DNA of 64,000 nt from NCBI RefSeq assembly GCF_021391495.1, contig NZ_CP090063.1, positions 6,014,001 to 6,078,000 of the forward strand, written 5' to 3'. The notes under the pieces are model-generated. The model was not told the origin of the DNA, did not search any database, and worked only from the letters and a program-made list of their open reading frames with translations. The position numbers were made by a program, and so were the translations under genes. The DNA is from Amycolatopsis acidiphila (GTDB lineage: Bacteria > Actinomycetota > Actinomycetes > Mycobacteriales > Pseudonocardiaceae). Numbering within the stretch: the stretch's first letter is position 1; each line of letters begins with the position of its first letter. This document shows positions 15,401 through 24,623 of this stretch, one piece after another.

Positions 15401-16797
15401 GGGCAGTCCCAGGTTTTCTCGGCGTTGTTGAAGGCGACCAGACAGCCCAGGTGGGTGCAGCGGGCGCTGACGCTGCGCAGGTTGCCGTCAGCGGCGCGGT
15501 AGGAGGCGACGAGCTGGGTGCCGCGCCGGGTGACCTTGCCCTCGCCGACGCTCGGCACGTCGCCCGGCGCCACCGCCGCCCGCAGGTGGTCGCCCACCAG
15601 GTGCAGGGTCACCTGGCTGTTGTTCTCGGCCAGCTTCAGCGAGGACCGCAGGTCGAACCGGTTCGGGTCGTACAGCCCGGCGTACGGGCTGCCCTCGCCC
15701 CGGATCTCCTTGTCCAGCAACAGGCCCGCCGCGGTGCCGCCGGTCATCCCCCACTGCCCGAACCCCGTGGCGACCCACAGGTGCCGGGTACCGGGGTGGT
15801 AGCGGCCGACGTACGGCACGGAGTCCAAAGTGGACATGTCGTGTGCGGACCAGCGATGGGTCACCTTGGTGACCCCGAAGTCGGCCGCGCCGGCCGCGAG
15901 CTTGCGGTAACGGGCCTCGACGTCGACGTGCTCACCGGTGCGGTAGTGCTCGCCACCGACGATCACCAGCCCGTCGTGGCCACGCACCGAGCGGTGGGTG
16001 TCCGCGTCCAGGTACATCCCGGGCGGCGCCTTGCCCTCGCCTGCCACCACGAGATCGCGCGTCGGTTCGAGCCGCGCGAAGAAGAGGCCGCGGTCGAGGA
16101 CCGGGTAGTGCGTGGCGATCACGACGTCGGCGGCCCTGACCGTGCCGCCCCGCACGTGCACCGTCGGTGTCGGCCGCTCGTCGACGCGCTCCACCCCGGC
16201 CTGCTCGATGATGACGCCGCCGAGCCCTTCGAACGCCGCCGCCAGGCCCAGCAACCACTTGCGAGGGTGGAACTGCGCCTGCCCGGTGACCCGGACGGCC
16301 CCCTCGACGGGGAACGGCAGCTCGACGTCCTGCACGAAGCTCGCGGGCAGGCCGGCTTCCGCCGCCGCGTCGGCTTCGCTCTTCAGCTTGCCGAACTGGC
16401 CGCTCCTGGTCGTGTAGACGAAGCTGTCCTGCCGGGAGAAGTCGCAGTCGAGGTGCAGCCGCGCGGAGGTGCCCGCGATCCATTCGAGCGCTTCGAGCTG
16501 GCTCTGCGCGTACTGGCGGGCGGCGTCGGCGCCCTTGCGCGACTGGAGGGTGTCGTACTTGAGCGCGTGCTGGGCGCTGATCTTCGCGGTCGTGTGTCCC
16601 GAAACCCCGCTCGCGACCTCGGCAGCCTCGACCACGAGCACCGAGCGGCCCGCGTCGGCGAGCGCGTAGGCGCTCGTCAGGCCCGCGATCCCGGCGCCGA
16701 CGACCACGACGTCGACGTCGGCGGGCAACGGCCGGTTGGCCCGCTCGGGCGCCGGTGCGGTGTCCACCCAGAGGGACAAGGGTGCGGGCAGCTGCAT
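15319..16797 (-). CDS. FAD-dependent oxidoreductase with C-terminal Rieske domain
   Basis: 492 residues. Residues 25-60 hold the dinucleotide-binding VVVVGAGIAGLTSAYALADAGRSVLVVEA; the DAO-type oxidase domain continues to about 390 with GVSGHTTAK and GFGQWGMTGGTAAG. The C-terminal 100 residues are a Rieske domain: CTHLGC and CPCHGSRF give the Cys-His and Cys-His ligands of a 2Fe-2S cluster. Flavin and Rieske on one chain suggest internal electron transfer, as in the YhfW-like family. Its 3' end overlaps the GCS2-type ligase gene. Start ATG (MQLPAPLSLW) was chosen just before the FAD domain. Confidence 0.9.
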   Translation of the reverse strand: MQLPAPLSLWVDTAPAPERANRPLPADVDVVVVGAGIAGLTSAYALADAGRSVLVVEAAEVASGVSGHTTAKISAQHALKYDTLQSRKGADAARQYAQSQLEALEWIAGTSARLHLDCDFSRQDSFVYTTRSGQFGKLKSEADAAAEAGLPASFVQDVELPFPVEGAVRVTGQAQFHPRKWLLGLAAAFEGLGGVIIEQAGVERVDERPTPTVHVRGGTVRAADVVIATHYPVLDRGLFFARLEPTRDLVVAGEGKAPPGMYLDADTHRSVRGHDGLVIVGGEHYRTGEHVDVEARYRKLAAGAADFGVTKVTHRWSAHDMSTLDSVPYVGRYHPGTRHLWVATGFGQWGMTGGTAAGLLLDKEIRGEGSPYAGLYDPNRFDLRSSLKLAENNSQVTLHLVGDHLRAAVAPGDVPSVGEGKVTRRGTQLVASYRAADGNLRSVSARCTHLGCLVAFNNAEKTWDCPCHGSRFGTDGSVIQGPATKALPPVPD

Positions 16798-16831
16798 GGC
16801 ACGGGAGTGCCCGTCCCAGGCCGGCCGAAAC

Positions 16832-17914
16832 CTAGCGCCGGCTACCGGTGATGACGAGCCACGCGTCGCTGCGGCGGCCCGGTTCGTACACCGAGTCCAG
16901 CCGTTTCGCGGTGATGCCGGTGAGGCCGTTGTCGAGGGCCGCGGCCAGCACGTCGGCACCGCCGCCCGTGTAGTGCTGCGGCACCCGCCAGCTCTCCCCC
17001 TCCAGCCCGAGCTTGCGCAGCCGACGGCGACGGCGCGTGTACGGCTGGTCGAGCTGCGACCTGCCGTCCAGGTGCAGGACGTCGAACGGCAGGTACAGCA
17101 CCGGGGTTCCGGCCAGCAGCCGCTTGACCTGCCTGGGCTCGGCCTGCGCCCGCCGCCGCAGCGCCGCCTGGCTCGGCTTGCCGCCCTCCAGCGCGATCAG
17201 CTCGCCGTCGAGCAGGACCTCGGTCGAGCCGAGCTGCTCGCCGAGCCCCCTCAGCTCCGGGTACAGCGGGGTGATCTCGTCGCCGTCGCCATCGCGGATG
17301 TCGACGCGGCCACCCTCCACCCGCACCTGCGCGCGTTCCCCCGCCCAGCGGAACTCGTAGCCCCAAACGTCGTCATCCTCGGGGAGATTTCCCTTACGGG
17401 GCAACATCGGCTGCACGAACCGGGGCAGCTCGGCGAAATCCTTGCGCTGCGGCGGGTCGAGCCGCCGCACGATCCAGTCCCGCTTCTCCTGCTCGGAACG
17501 GCGGTTCACGAACAGGTACCGGCCCCGCACGCGTGAGCCGTGCAACACGACCTCGACCTTGTGCTCACCCCAGTGCAGCGTCTCGTAGCGGCCACGGTCC
17601 CAGATCTTCATCAGCCCGCCGCCGTACTCACCGGCCGGGATCTCCCCCTCGAAAGTGGCGTACTCCAGCGGGTGGTCCTCCGTGTGCACGGCGAGCCTGG
17701 TGGTGTCCGGCAGCGGCGGCAATCCCTTCGGGACGGCCCAGGACACGAGCACGCCCGCACGCTCGAAACGCACGTCCCAGTGCAGGCGGCGGGCGTGGTG
17801 CTCCTGGATGACGAACGCGTCGTCGTCACCGCGCGGGAGCACGTCCTCGGCGGGCACCGGCTCCGGGGTCCGCTTCGGATCCCGCTTCCGCCGGTACTCG
17901 CTCAGATCGGCCAC
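16832..17914 (-). CDS. LigD-like protein: 3'-phosphoesterase domain plus inactive ligase-like domain
   Basis: 360 residues. Residues 25-160 form a LigD 3'-phosphoesterase domain: FVIQEHHARRLHWDVRFE, SWAVPKGLP, HTEDHPLEYATFEGEIPAGEYGGG. The rest is laid out like an ATP-dependent DNA ligase adenylation domain but the catalytic KxDG box reads RWAG (in EFRWAGERA), motif IV has TG for EG, and the last WLK-type lysine is lost (AWLVI). It therefore cannot be a normal ligase; it may trim 3' ends in repair or act as a scaffold. GTG 17914 is preferred because TAGGGT ends seven bases upstream, fitting leaderless transcription; the earlier GTG at 17923 overlaps that box. Confidence 0.82.
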   Translation of the reverse strand: MADLSEYRRKRDPKRTPEPVPAEDVLPRGDDDAFVIQEHHARRLHWDVRFERAGVLVSWAVPKGLPPLPDTTRLAVHTEDHPLEYATFEGEIPAGEYGGGLMKIWDRGRYETLHWGEHKVEVVLHGSRVRGRYLFVNRRSEQEKRDWIVRRLDPPQRKDFAELPRFVQPMLPRKGNLPEDDDVWGYEFRWAGERAQVRVEGGRVDIRDGDGDEITPLYPELRGLGEQLGSTEVLLDGELIALEGGKPSQAALRRRAQAEPRQVKRLLAGTPVLYLPFDVLHLDGRSQLDQPYTRRRRRLRKLGLEGESWRVPQHYTGGGADVLAAALDNGLTGITAKRLDSVYEPGRRSDAWLVITGSRR

Positions 17915-17999
17915 GAGAAGCACCCTACCGAAAACGCGAAGTGTTTATCTCTTCCGCGTCCAGGGGACCTGAAGGGGCGTGAGTGCAGAGGAGTATGCG

Positions 18000-19283
18000 G
18001 TGGAGACAAAGGACATTTTCGTCCTGGGGCTGGACGAAGCGAACCTGAGAACGTTGCGGCGGGTACCGGGAGCCGAGGGATATCGGTTCCACCCGCTGCT
18101 CACGGTCGCCGATATCCAGGAAGGAGAGATCCCGATCGCCGACCTGATCGAGAAGGCCAAGCGCGAGCTCGAAGACTTCGGCGGCGAGATCGACGCGATC
18201 GTCGGTTACTGGGACTTCCCGGTCACCTCGATGGTGCCGGTCCTGTGCCGCCGCTACGGCCTGCCGAGCCCGAACCTCGAGGGCGTGATCAAGGCCGAGC
18301 ACAAGTACTGGAGCAGGCTGGAGCAGGCGAAGGTCATCGACAACTACCCGAAGTTCGCCCTCGTCGACCTCGACGGCGAGGCGGAGCCGCCGGCCGGGAT
18401 GAACTTCCCGATGTGGCTCAAGCCGGTGAAGTCGTTCTCCTCGGAGCTGGCCTACCAGGCGAAGAACGAGCAGGAGTTCGCCGAGGCCGTGGCCAAGATC
18501 CGCGACGGCATCGGCCGGGTCGGCAAGCCGTTCCAGTACGTGCTCGACCACGCGCCGGAGCTGGACATGCCGCCCGAGGTGGCGGACGCGGGCGCGCTGG
18601 CGTGCCTCGCCGAGGAGTCGCTGACCGGGGAACAGGCCGCGACGGAGGGCTTCGTGTACGACGGCGAGGTCACCGTGAACGGGGTGCTGGACTCGATCAA
18701 CTACCCGGACAGCTCGTCGTTCCTGCGGCACCAGCTTCCTTCGCAGCTGCCGGAACCGGTGGTGCGGAAGATGGTCGACGTGTCGAAGAAGGTCATCGAG
18801 CGGCTGGGCCTCGACAACTCCACGTTCTCCATCGAGTTCTTCGCCCGCCCGGACACCGGCGAGGTGAACGTGCTGGAGATCAACGCGCGGCACTCGCAGT
18901 CGCACGCGGAGATGTTCGAGTACGTCGACGGCGTCCCGAACCACCACTGCATGGTGCAGCTGGGCCTTGGCAAGAGGCCGGAGATGCCGCACGGGCAGGG
19001 CAAGTACAAGATCGGCTCGAAGTGGTACCACCGCCGGTTCACCGACGGCATCGTGCGGCGGCTGCCGACCGAGGCCGAGATCGACCAGCTGCAGCGCGAG
19101 ATCCCCGGCGTTACGGTTGATCTCGTGCCCGCCGAGGGCCAGCGACTGTCCGAGATGGACGCGCAGGACAGCTACAGTTACGAGCTCGCCTTCGTCTACG
19201 TCGGCGCCGACAGCGAAGAGGAGATGAAGGAGAAGTACCAGCGCACCATCGACGCGCTGCACTTCGAGTTCGACGAGGTTTGA
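18000..19283 (+). CDS. ATP-grasp domain protein
   Basis: 427 residues from GTG 18000, which has AGAGGAG six bases upstream; an earlier GTG (17979) has poorer spacing. The central third is ATP-grasp: FPMWLKPVKSFSSELAY (phosphate-binding lysines), TEGFVYDGEVTVNGVLDS, and the metal-binding FSIEFFARPDTGEVNVLEINARHSQSH. The N-terminal region (VGYWDFPVTSMVPVLCRRYG) is a preATP-grasp fold. ATP-grasp enzymes join a carboxylate, via acyl-phosphate, to an amine or thiol. The next gene is a CocE-type peptidase/esterase on the same strand after 85 bases. Substrates are not known; a biosynthetic amide-forming role is inferred. Confidence 0.85.
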   Translation: METKDIFVLGLDEANLRTLRRVPGAEGYRFHPLLTVADIQEGEIPIADLIEKAKRELEDFGGEIDAIVGYWDFPVTSMVPVLCRRYGLPSPNLEGVIKAEHKYWSRLEQAKVIDNYPKFALVDLDGEAEPPAGMNFPMWLKPVKSFSSELAYQAKNEQEFAEAVAKIRDGIGRVGKPFQYVLDHAPELDMPPEVADAGALACLAEESLTGEQAATEGFVYDGEVTVNGVLDSINYPDSSSFLRHQLPSQLPEPVVRKMVDVSKKVIERLGLDNSTFSIEFFARPDTGEVNVLEINARHSQSHAEMFEYVDGVPNHHCMVQLGLGKRPEMPHGQGKYKIGSKWYHRRFTDGIVRRLPTEAEIDQLQREIPGVTVDLVPAEGQRLSEMDAQDSYSYELAFVYVGADSEEEMKEKYQRTIDALHFEFDEV

Positions 19284-19368
19284 AGGTGACGTGGTTTGCG
19301 TGGTGGTGCGGGTAGCGGTGCAACCTGCGTGAATCCGCCGCTTCGAGACTACGAAGGAGGAATGGCCT

Positions 19369-21393
19369 ATGCGCGCGGTCAGCTCCCTGCCGTACGAGAT
19401 CACCGAGGACGAGCACGTCTGGATCACGGTCTCCGACGGCACCCGGCTCTCCGCGCGGATCTGGCGACCGCTCTGTTCCGACGACCAGCCGGTCCCCGGG
19501 ATCCTCGAGTACATCCCCTACCGCAAGCGCGACCTGACCGCGGGCCGCGACTCGATCCACCACCCCTACCTCGCCGGGCACGGCTACGCCTGCGTCCGGG
19601 TCGACATCCGGGGCACCGGCGAGTCGGAGGGCGTGCTGGTCGACGAGTACCTGGAACAGGAGCAGCGTGACGCCGAGGACGTGCTGGAGTGGATCGCGGA
19701 CCAGCCGTGGTGCGACGGCAAGACCGGGATGATGGGCATCTCCTGGGGCGGGTTCAACTCGCTGCAGGTCGCCGCGCGCAAGCCGCCGAGCCTGCGTGCG
19801 ATCGTCATCTCCTCGTTCACCGACGACCGGTACTCCGACGACTTCCACTACATGGGCGGCTGCATGCTGTCGGACAACCTCGGCGAGGCGGGCACGATGT
19901 TCGCCTACAGCACGCTCCCGCCCGACCCGGCGCTCGTCGGCGACCGGTGGCGCGACATGTGGCAGGAGCGGATCGAGGCGTCCGGGCCGTGGGTCGACGA
20001 GTGGCTGCGCCACCAGCGCCGGGACGACTACTGGCGGCACGCGTCGGTGTGTGAGAACTACCACGACGTCCGGGTCCCGGTGCTCGCCTCCAGCGGCTGG
20101 GCGGACGGCTACTCCAACGCCGTCATGCGGCTGCTGGGCGGCCTGGACGTGCCGCGCAAGGGGCTGATCGGGCCGTGGTCGCACAAGTACCCGCACCTGG
20201 GCGAGCCGGGCCCGGCGATCGGCTACCTGCAGGAGGTCGTGCGCTGGTGGGACCACTGGCTCAAGGACGCCGACAACGACGTCATGGCCGGGCCGATGCT
20301 GCTGACCTGGATGCAGGACAGCGTGCCGCCGTCCACCTCGTACGAGGACCGGCCCGGCCGGTGGGTCGGCGAGCCGGCCTGGCCGTCGCCGCACGTCAAG
20401 CCGTCCACGCACTGCCTGGCCCCGCACCGGATCGCCCGGCCCGGCGAGGAGATCCCGAACGAAGGGCTCAGCGTCGAGTCACCGCTGTCGGTCGGCCAGT
20501 TCGCCGGGAAGTGGGCCTCCTACAACGCCCCGCCGGACCTGCCCTACGACCAGCGTGAGGAGGACGGCGGCTCGCTGGTGTTCGACACCGACGAGCTCAC
20601 CGAGACGTGCGAGATCCTGGGCGCGCCCGTGGTGCGGCTGGAGGTGTGCGCGGACAAGCCGGTCGCGATGGTCGCCGCGCGGCTGTCGGACGTCGCGCCG
20701 GACGGGCGCGCGACCCGGGTGACCTATGGCCTGCTCAACCTCACCCACCGCGACGGCCACGACAACCCGCAGCCGCTGGAACCGGGGAAGCGGTACCAGG
20801 TCGAGCTCACCCTCAACGGGGTCGCGCAGTCGTTCCCGCCCGGGCACCGGATCCGGCTGTCGCTGTCGACCTCGTACTGGCCACTGGCCTGGCCGCCGCC
20901 GGAGGCCGCGCGGCTGACCGTGTTCACCGGCGCCAGCACACTGACCCTGCCGGTCCGGCCGGTCGGCGAGGCGGACGAGGTGGGCCCGCACGTGTTCGGC
21001 GAGCCCGAGGGGTCGCCGCCCATCTCGACCACCCAGGTGCAGCCGGGGGCGCAGCGCTGGCAGGTGACGCGTGACCTGGTCTCCTACGAGCAGTCGCTGG
21101 AGATCCTCAAGGACTCCGGCACCGAACGGTTCGACGACATCGACCTGGAGGTGTCGCGGCGGGCTTACGAGTGCTACACCTCGGTGGCCGACGACTTCGC
21201 GTCCCCGGCGGGCAAGACCGACTGGTCACTGACGTTCCGCCGAGGGGACTGGGAGGCGCGCACGGACACGCGGATCCTGCTGACGTGCACGGCGAAGGAG
21301 TTCGTGCTGCACGCGCAGCTGGACGCCTACGAGGGGCCGCACCGGGCGTTTTCGCGGAACTGGCGGCACACCTTCCCCCGTGACCAGGTGTGA
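19369..21393 (+). CDS. CocE/NonD family hydrolase (X-Pro dipeptidyl-peptidase type)
   Basis: 674 residues. Alpha/beta hydrolase with nucleophile in GISWGGFNSLQ (near 125), VDIRGTGESEG upstream, and a C-terminal jelly-roll domain (DGRATRVTYGLLNLTHR... PPGHRIRLSLSTSYWPL), the CocE/X-prolyl dipeptidyl peptidase layout; residues beyond 560 form an extra C-terminal domain. Members cleave esters or N-terminal X-Pro amides. AAGGAGG sits eight bases before the ATG. It sits between the ATP-grasp enzyme and an HSL esterase. No signal peptide is visible, so it is probably cytoplasmic. Confidence 0.88.
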   Translation: MRAVSSLPYEITEDEHVWITVSDGTRLSARIWRPLCSDDQPVPGILEYIPYRKRDLTAGRDSIHHPYLAGHGYACVRVDIRGTGESEGVLVDEYLEQEQRDAEDVLEWIADQPWCDGKTGMMGISWGGFNSLQVAARKPPSLRAIVISSFTDDRYSDDFHYMGGCMLSDNLGEAGTMFAYSTLPPDPALVGDRWRDMWQERIEASGPWVDEWLRHQRRDDYWRHASVCENYHDVRVPVLASSGWADGYSNAVMRLLGGLDVPRKGLIGPWSHKYPHLGEPGPAIGYLQEVVRWWDHWLKDADNDVMAGPMLLTWMQDSVPPSTSYEDRPGRWVGEPAWPSPHVKPSTHCLAPHRIARPGEEIPNEGLSVESPLSVGQFAGKWASYNAPPDLPYDQREEDGGSLVFDTDELTETCEILGAPVVRLEVCADKPVAMVAARLSDVAPDGRATRVTYGLLNLTHRDGHDNPQPLEPGKRYQVELTLNGVAQSFPPGHRIRLSLSTSYWPLAWPPPEAARLTVFTGASTLTLPVRPVGEADEVGPHVFGEPEGSPPISTTQVQPGAQRWQVTRDLVSYEQSLEILKDSGTERFDDIDLEVSRRAYECYTSVADDFASPAGKTDWSLTFRRGDWEARTDTRILLTCTAKEFVLHAQLDAYEGPHRAFSRNWRHTFPRDQV

Positions 21394-21423
21394 TCCCGGA
21401 GCAGTCCGGGTAGCCCTGCGAGC

Positions 21424-22332
21424 GTGAAGCCGAGCCTGCATGCCAGGACCATGATCGCCGCGATGCGCGTGACGCGGCGCAAGCAGACGTTCGCCGACGT
21501 CGCGAAGCTGCACTGGAGTCTCGAACCGAGGCAGCAGCCCGCGGACGCGGAGCCACCCGACTCGGTCCGGGAACAGGTGCTGGTCACCAAGCAGGAGATC
21601 GGCGATCGGCCGGTGTACACGCTGCGGCCGCGGCGGGGGTACTCGTCGCGGCACGTGCTGTACTTCCACGGCGGCGCCTACGTGCACCAGATCCAGAAGG
21701 ACCACTGGTCCTTCCTGGCGCGGCTGGTCACGGAGACGGGCTGCACCGCGACCGCGCCCCTGTACCCGCTCGCGCCCACCAACCGCTATGACGACACCAT
21801 CGCCGTGGTCAAGGCCGTCTACAAGGAGAAGCTCAGCGGCCTGCACAGCGACGACCAGATCCTGATGGGCGACTCCGCCGGCGGCGGGCTCGCGCTGGTG
21901 CTCGCGCAGTCGCTACGGGACGAGGGCAGCCCGCAACCGAAGGAGATCGTGCTGCTCTCGCCGTGGCTCGACATCACCATGAGCGACCCGGCGCAGCACG
22001 AGTACGACAAGCACGACCCGTACCTGGGCATTCCCGGCCTGCTGGAGGCGGGGCGGCTGTACGCGGGGGCGCTGGACCCGGCCGATCCCCTGGTCAGCCC
22101 GCTCACCGGTGATCTCACCGGGCTCGGGTCGCTGAGCGTGTTTATCGGCACCCGTGACGTCCTGCTGTCCGACGCCCGGCGCTTCCGGGCGAAGGCGGCC
22201 GCAGCGGGCGTTCCGGTGGAGTACTGGGAGTACGAGGACATGTTCCACGCCTGGATGATCGCGAGCCTCCCGGAGGCGAAGAAGGCTTCGGCGCGAATCG
22301 CGGACCTGATCGTCCGGGGAGGACGCAGGTGA
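21424..22332 (+). CDS. Alpha/beta hydrolase, hormone-sensitive lipase family
   Basis: 302 residues. HSL signature: YFHGGAYVH (oxyanion HGG), GDSAGGGLALVLAQ with the nucleophile Ser, and C-terminal DVLLSDARRF (Asp) and DMFHAWMI (His). These enzymes hydrolyse esters of short to medium chains. The start used is the GTG at 21424; ATG codons at 21450 and 21463 are alternatives without losing the domain. The stop overlaps the P450 start (GTGA), so they are co-translated. Confidence 0.87.
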   Translation: MKPSLHARTMIAAMRVTRRKQTFADVAKLHWSLEPRQQPADAEPPDSVREQVLVTKQEIGDRPVYTLRPRRGYSSRHVLYFHGGAYVHQIQKDHWSFLARLVTETGCTATAPLYPLAPTNRYDDTIAVVKAVYKEKLSGLHSDDQILMGDSAGGGLALVLAQSLRDEGSPQPKEIVLLSPWLDITMSDPAQHEYDKHDPYLGIPGLLEAGRLYAGALDPADPLVSPLTGDLTGLGSLSVFIGTRDVLLSDARRFRAKAAAAGVPVEYWEYEDMFHAWMIASLPEAKKASARIADLIVRGGRR

Positions 22333-23609
22333 CTGTACCCACCGCTTCCCGGCTCGACACCCTGAAGGTCGCCGCGACCGTGCTGGGCCCGACGCTCGCG
22401 GGTGGCGTCATCAAGCGCCGTCCGAAGATGATGGGGCTGCTGGAGAAGATGCAGGCCGACACGAATGCCGTGCGGCTGATGCAGGACCTGCGGTCGCGTT
22501 ACCGGGCGCCGCTGGTGGAACTGGCGGTGCCAGGGCGGTCGTTCGCGCTGGTGCTCTCGGCCGACGAGGTCGGGCGCGTGCTGGCGGAGTCGCCGGAGCC
22601 GTTCAGCCCGGCGAACCTGGAGAAGCGGGCGGCGCTGGAGAAGTTCCAGCCACACGGCGTGCTGATCTCGAAGGGGGGCGAGCGGGCGCGGCGCCGGGCG
22701 TTCAACGAAAAGGCGCTGGAGACGCCCCAGCCGCTGCACCACCTGACGCCGGTGGTGCAGGCGAAGATCCAGGAGGAGGTGGCCGCGCTGCCGGCCGCCG
22801 GGACACTGGACTGGGAGCAGTTCGCGGCGGTGTGGTGGCGCATCGTGCGGCGCGTGGTACTGGGCGACGGCGCGCGTGACGACAACACGACGACCGAGCT
22901 GCTGGACCGGTTGCGGCGGTCGTCGAACTGGGCTTACCTCACGCCGCGGCACAGCGGACTGCAGGAGCGGGTGCTGGCCCGGTTGCGGGGGCACCTGACG
23001 CGGGCCGAGGCGGGCAGCCTGGCCGAGGTGATCGCGCAGACGCCGCAGAGCGACGACGATGATCCGGCGAGCCAGGTGGGACACTGGCTGTTCGCCTTCG
23101 ATGCGGCGGCCATGGTGAGCTTCCGGGCGCTGGCACTGCTGGCCACACATCCGCAGGCGCGGGAGCAGGCGCTCGCGGAGACGCCGCCGGACCTGCCCCA
23201 CCTGCGGGCGAGCGTCCTCGACACGGTGCGCCTGTGGCCGACGACCCCGGCGATCCTGCGTGATATCACGAAGGAGATCGACGACCTGCCTGCCGGCACC
23301 GGGCTGCTGGTGTACACCCCCTTCTTCCATCGCGACGACCAGAACCTGCCATACGCGCACAGTTTCGTGCCGGAGATCTGGCTTGACGGGCGGGCACAGC
23401 AGAACCCGGCGCTGGTCCCGTTCAGCGCCGGCCCGGGCGAGTGCCCGGCACGGAACCTGGTGCTGATGGTGACGAGCGTGTTGCTGGCGGCGCTGCTGGA
23501 GAAGCGCGACTTCCTGTTGACCTCGGGGCAGAAGCTCGGGCCGGCGCACGCACTGCCGTCTACTTTGGACAACTTCGGCCTGACCTTCTCGGTACGACCA
23601 CGCCGTTAG
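22329..23609 (+). CDS. Cytochrome P450-like protein with unusual signature residues
   Basis: 426 residues. The haem loop reads FSAGPGECPARN: the thiolate Cys is present, but the usual CxG glycine is Ala. The K-helix ExxR is DxxR (VLDTVRLWP). The I-helix lacks the (A/G)Gx(D/E)T oxygen-activation motif (FDAAAMVSFRALALL). Overall length, PxxF region (PEIWLDGR) and N-terminus fit P450. It may be a peroxygenase-like or non-monooxygenase P450 rather than a standard hydroxylase. It is coupled by a 4-base overlap to the HSL esterase and followed by a dispersed repeat and no further + gene. Confidence 0.8.
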   Translation: MTVPTASRLDTLKVAATVLGPTLAGGVIKRRPKMMGLLEKMQADTNAVRLMQDLRSRYRAPLVELAVPGRSFALVLSADEVGRVLAESPEPFSPANLEKRAALEKFQPHGVLISKGGERARRRAFNEKALETPQPLHHLTPVVQAKIQEEVAALPAAGTLDWEQFAAVWWRIVRRVVLGDGARDDNTTTELLDRLRRSSNWAYLTPRHSGLQERVLARLRGHLTRAEAGSLAEVIAQTPQSDDDDPASQVGHWLFAFDAAAMVSFRALALLATHPQAREQALAETPPDLPHLRASVLDTVRLWPTTPAILRDITKEIDDLPAGTGLLVYTPFFHRDDQNLPYAHSFVPEIWLDGRAQQNPALVPFSAGPGECPARNLVLMVTSVLLAALLEKRDFLLTSGQKLGPAHALPSTLDNFGLTFSVRPRR

Positions 23610-23623
23610 GCGCAGCCACCACC

Positions 23624-23717
23624 CGCCCATGGCGACCCGGCAACGGCCAGCCCCCCGCGAAGGCGAACCCGGCAACGGCAGCCAGGACTGGCCGCGCCCG
23701 GCCGCCCCCTCACGCCG
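23624..23717. repeat. Dispersed intergenic repeat, copy A
   Basis: Contains CCCGGCAACGGCCAGCC followed 30 bases on by CCCGGCAACGGCAGCC, with CGCGAAGGCGAA between. About 50 bases match copy B (30059-30149) with a single indel; the right part has drifted. It fills the gap between the convergent P450 and amidohydrolase genes. Confidence 0.75.
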
Positions 23718-24620
23718 CTACTCCCCCCACCACAACCGCAGGGCGTTCTCGCTCGCCACTGCCTCCCGCACCGACGGAGGCAAACCGCCGAGGAGGCGCT
23801 CCAGCGGTTTCATCCGCTGCGCCCAGTTCTCCGGCCGCCCGACCAGATCCGTGCCCAGCACGAAGCGGTCCGGGTGGCGGGTGATCAGTTCCGTCCACTC
23901 CGGCCGGGGCGAACCGTCGCCGCTGAGGACGAGGTCCAGCAGCTGCCACGACACGTCCGCGTGCAGCCGCGGGTGGCGCTCCAGCAGGTCGGCCAGCACC
24001 TCGTGCTGCCGCCGCGGCTCAACCCGCCGGGAAACGCCAGCGTGGCACCAGACGACCGTCGTCCCGGAGTGCCGCGAAAGCATCCGGTCGAGCTGCCCGA
24101 CGTACTCGTGCTCGCCCGGCCGGCCGGGGGAGCTGCTGTCGTGGTGCACCGCGATCGGGCACTCCTGCCCGGCGGCGAACTCGAACACCGAGTCCAGCGC
24201 GGGATGCGCCGCCGACGGGTTCTCGCCGTGCGTGAGGTTCGTGAGGTCGTCGTGCCGCAGCATGACCTCGCCGATGCCGCGCCAGCAGTCGTGCCGCGAC
24301 CAGACCAGCTCGATCTGGTCCATCGCCACTTGGTCGGTCGGGTCGAACCCGCACAGGGTCGCCGCGAACCGGCCCGCGGGCAGCTGGGCTGCCAGGCTCG
24401 CGACCAGCTCGTCGGTCAGCGAGAAGTAGTAGCACGGCGAGTTGCCGTCGAGGTAGTAGTGCGGCCGCCGCGGCTCGTTCGAGGGCCACTTCTTCTTCAT
24501 GGGCAGCCCGAAGATCACCGCCCGGTCGACCCCGGCCGCCGTCATCCCGCGGACCAGCCCATCCGCGTCGGCCGGCTGCTGCAGGAAGTCGACCACGTGC
24601 ACATGCGTATCGACGAACAC
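23718..24620 (-). CDS. Amidohydrolase family protein (metal-dependent, TIM barrel)
   Basis: 300 residues. DTHVHV at 4-9 gives the first metal histidines, GIGEVML holds the conserved Glu, AVHHD and VVWCHAG the further histidines, and GTDLVGRP the catalytic Asp near 255. This is the amidohydrolase_2 layout (decarboxylases and lactonases such as ACMS decarboxylase-like enzymes). Substrate unknown. It sits three bases downstream of the UdgX gene on the same strand. Confidence 0.87.
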   Translation of the reverse strand: MFVDTHVHVVDFLQQPADADGLVRGMTAAGVDRAVIFGLPMKKKWPSNEPRRPHYYLDGNSPCYYFSLTDELVASLAAQLPAGRFAATLCGFDPTDQVAMDQIELVWSRHDCWRGIGEVMLRHDDLTNLTHGENPSAAHPALDSVFEFAAGQECPIAVHHDSSSPGRPGEHEYVGQLDRMLSRHSGTTVVWCHAGVSRRVEPRRQHEVLADLLERHPRLHADVSWQLLDLVLSGDGSPRPEWTELITRHPDRFVLGTDLVGRPENWAQRMKPLERLLGGLPPSVREAVASENALRLWWGE

Positions 24621-24623
24621 AAG

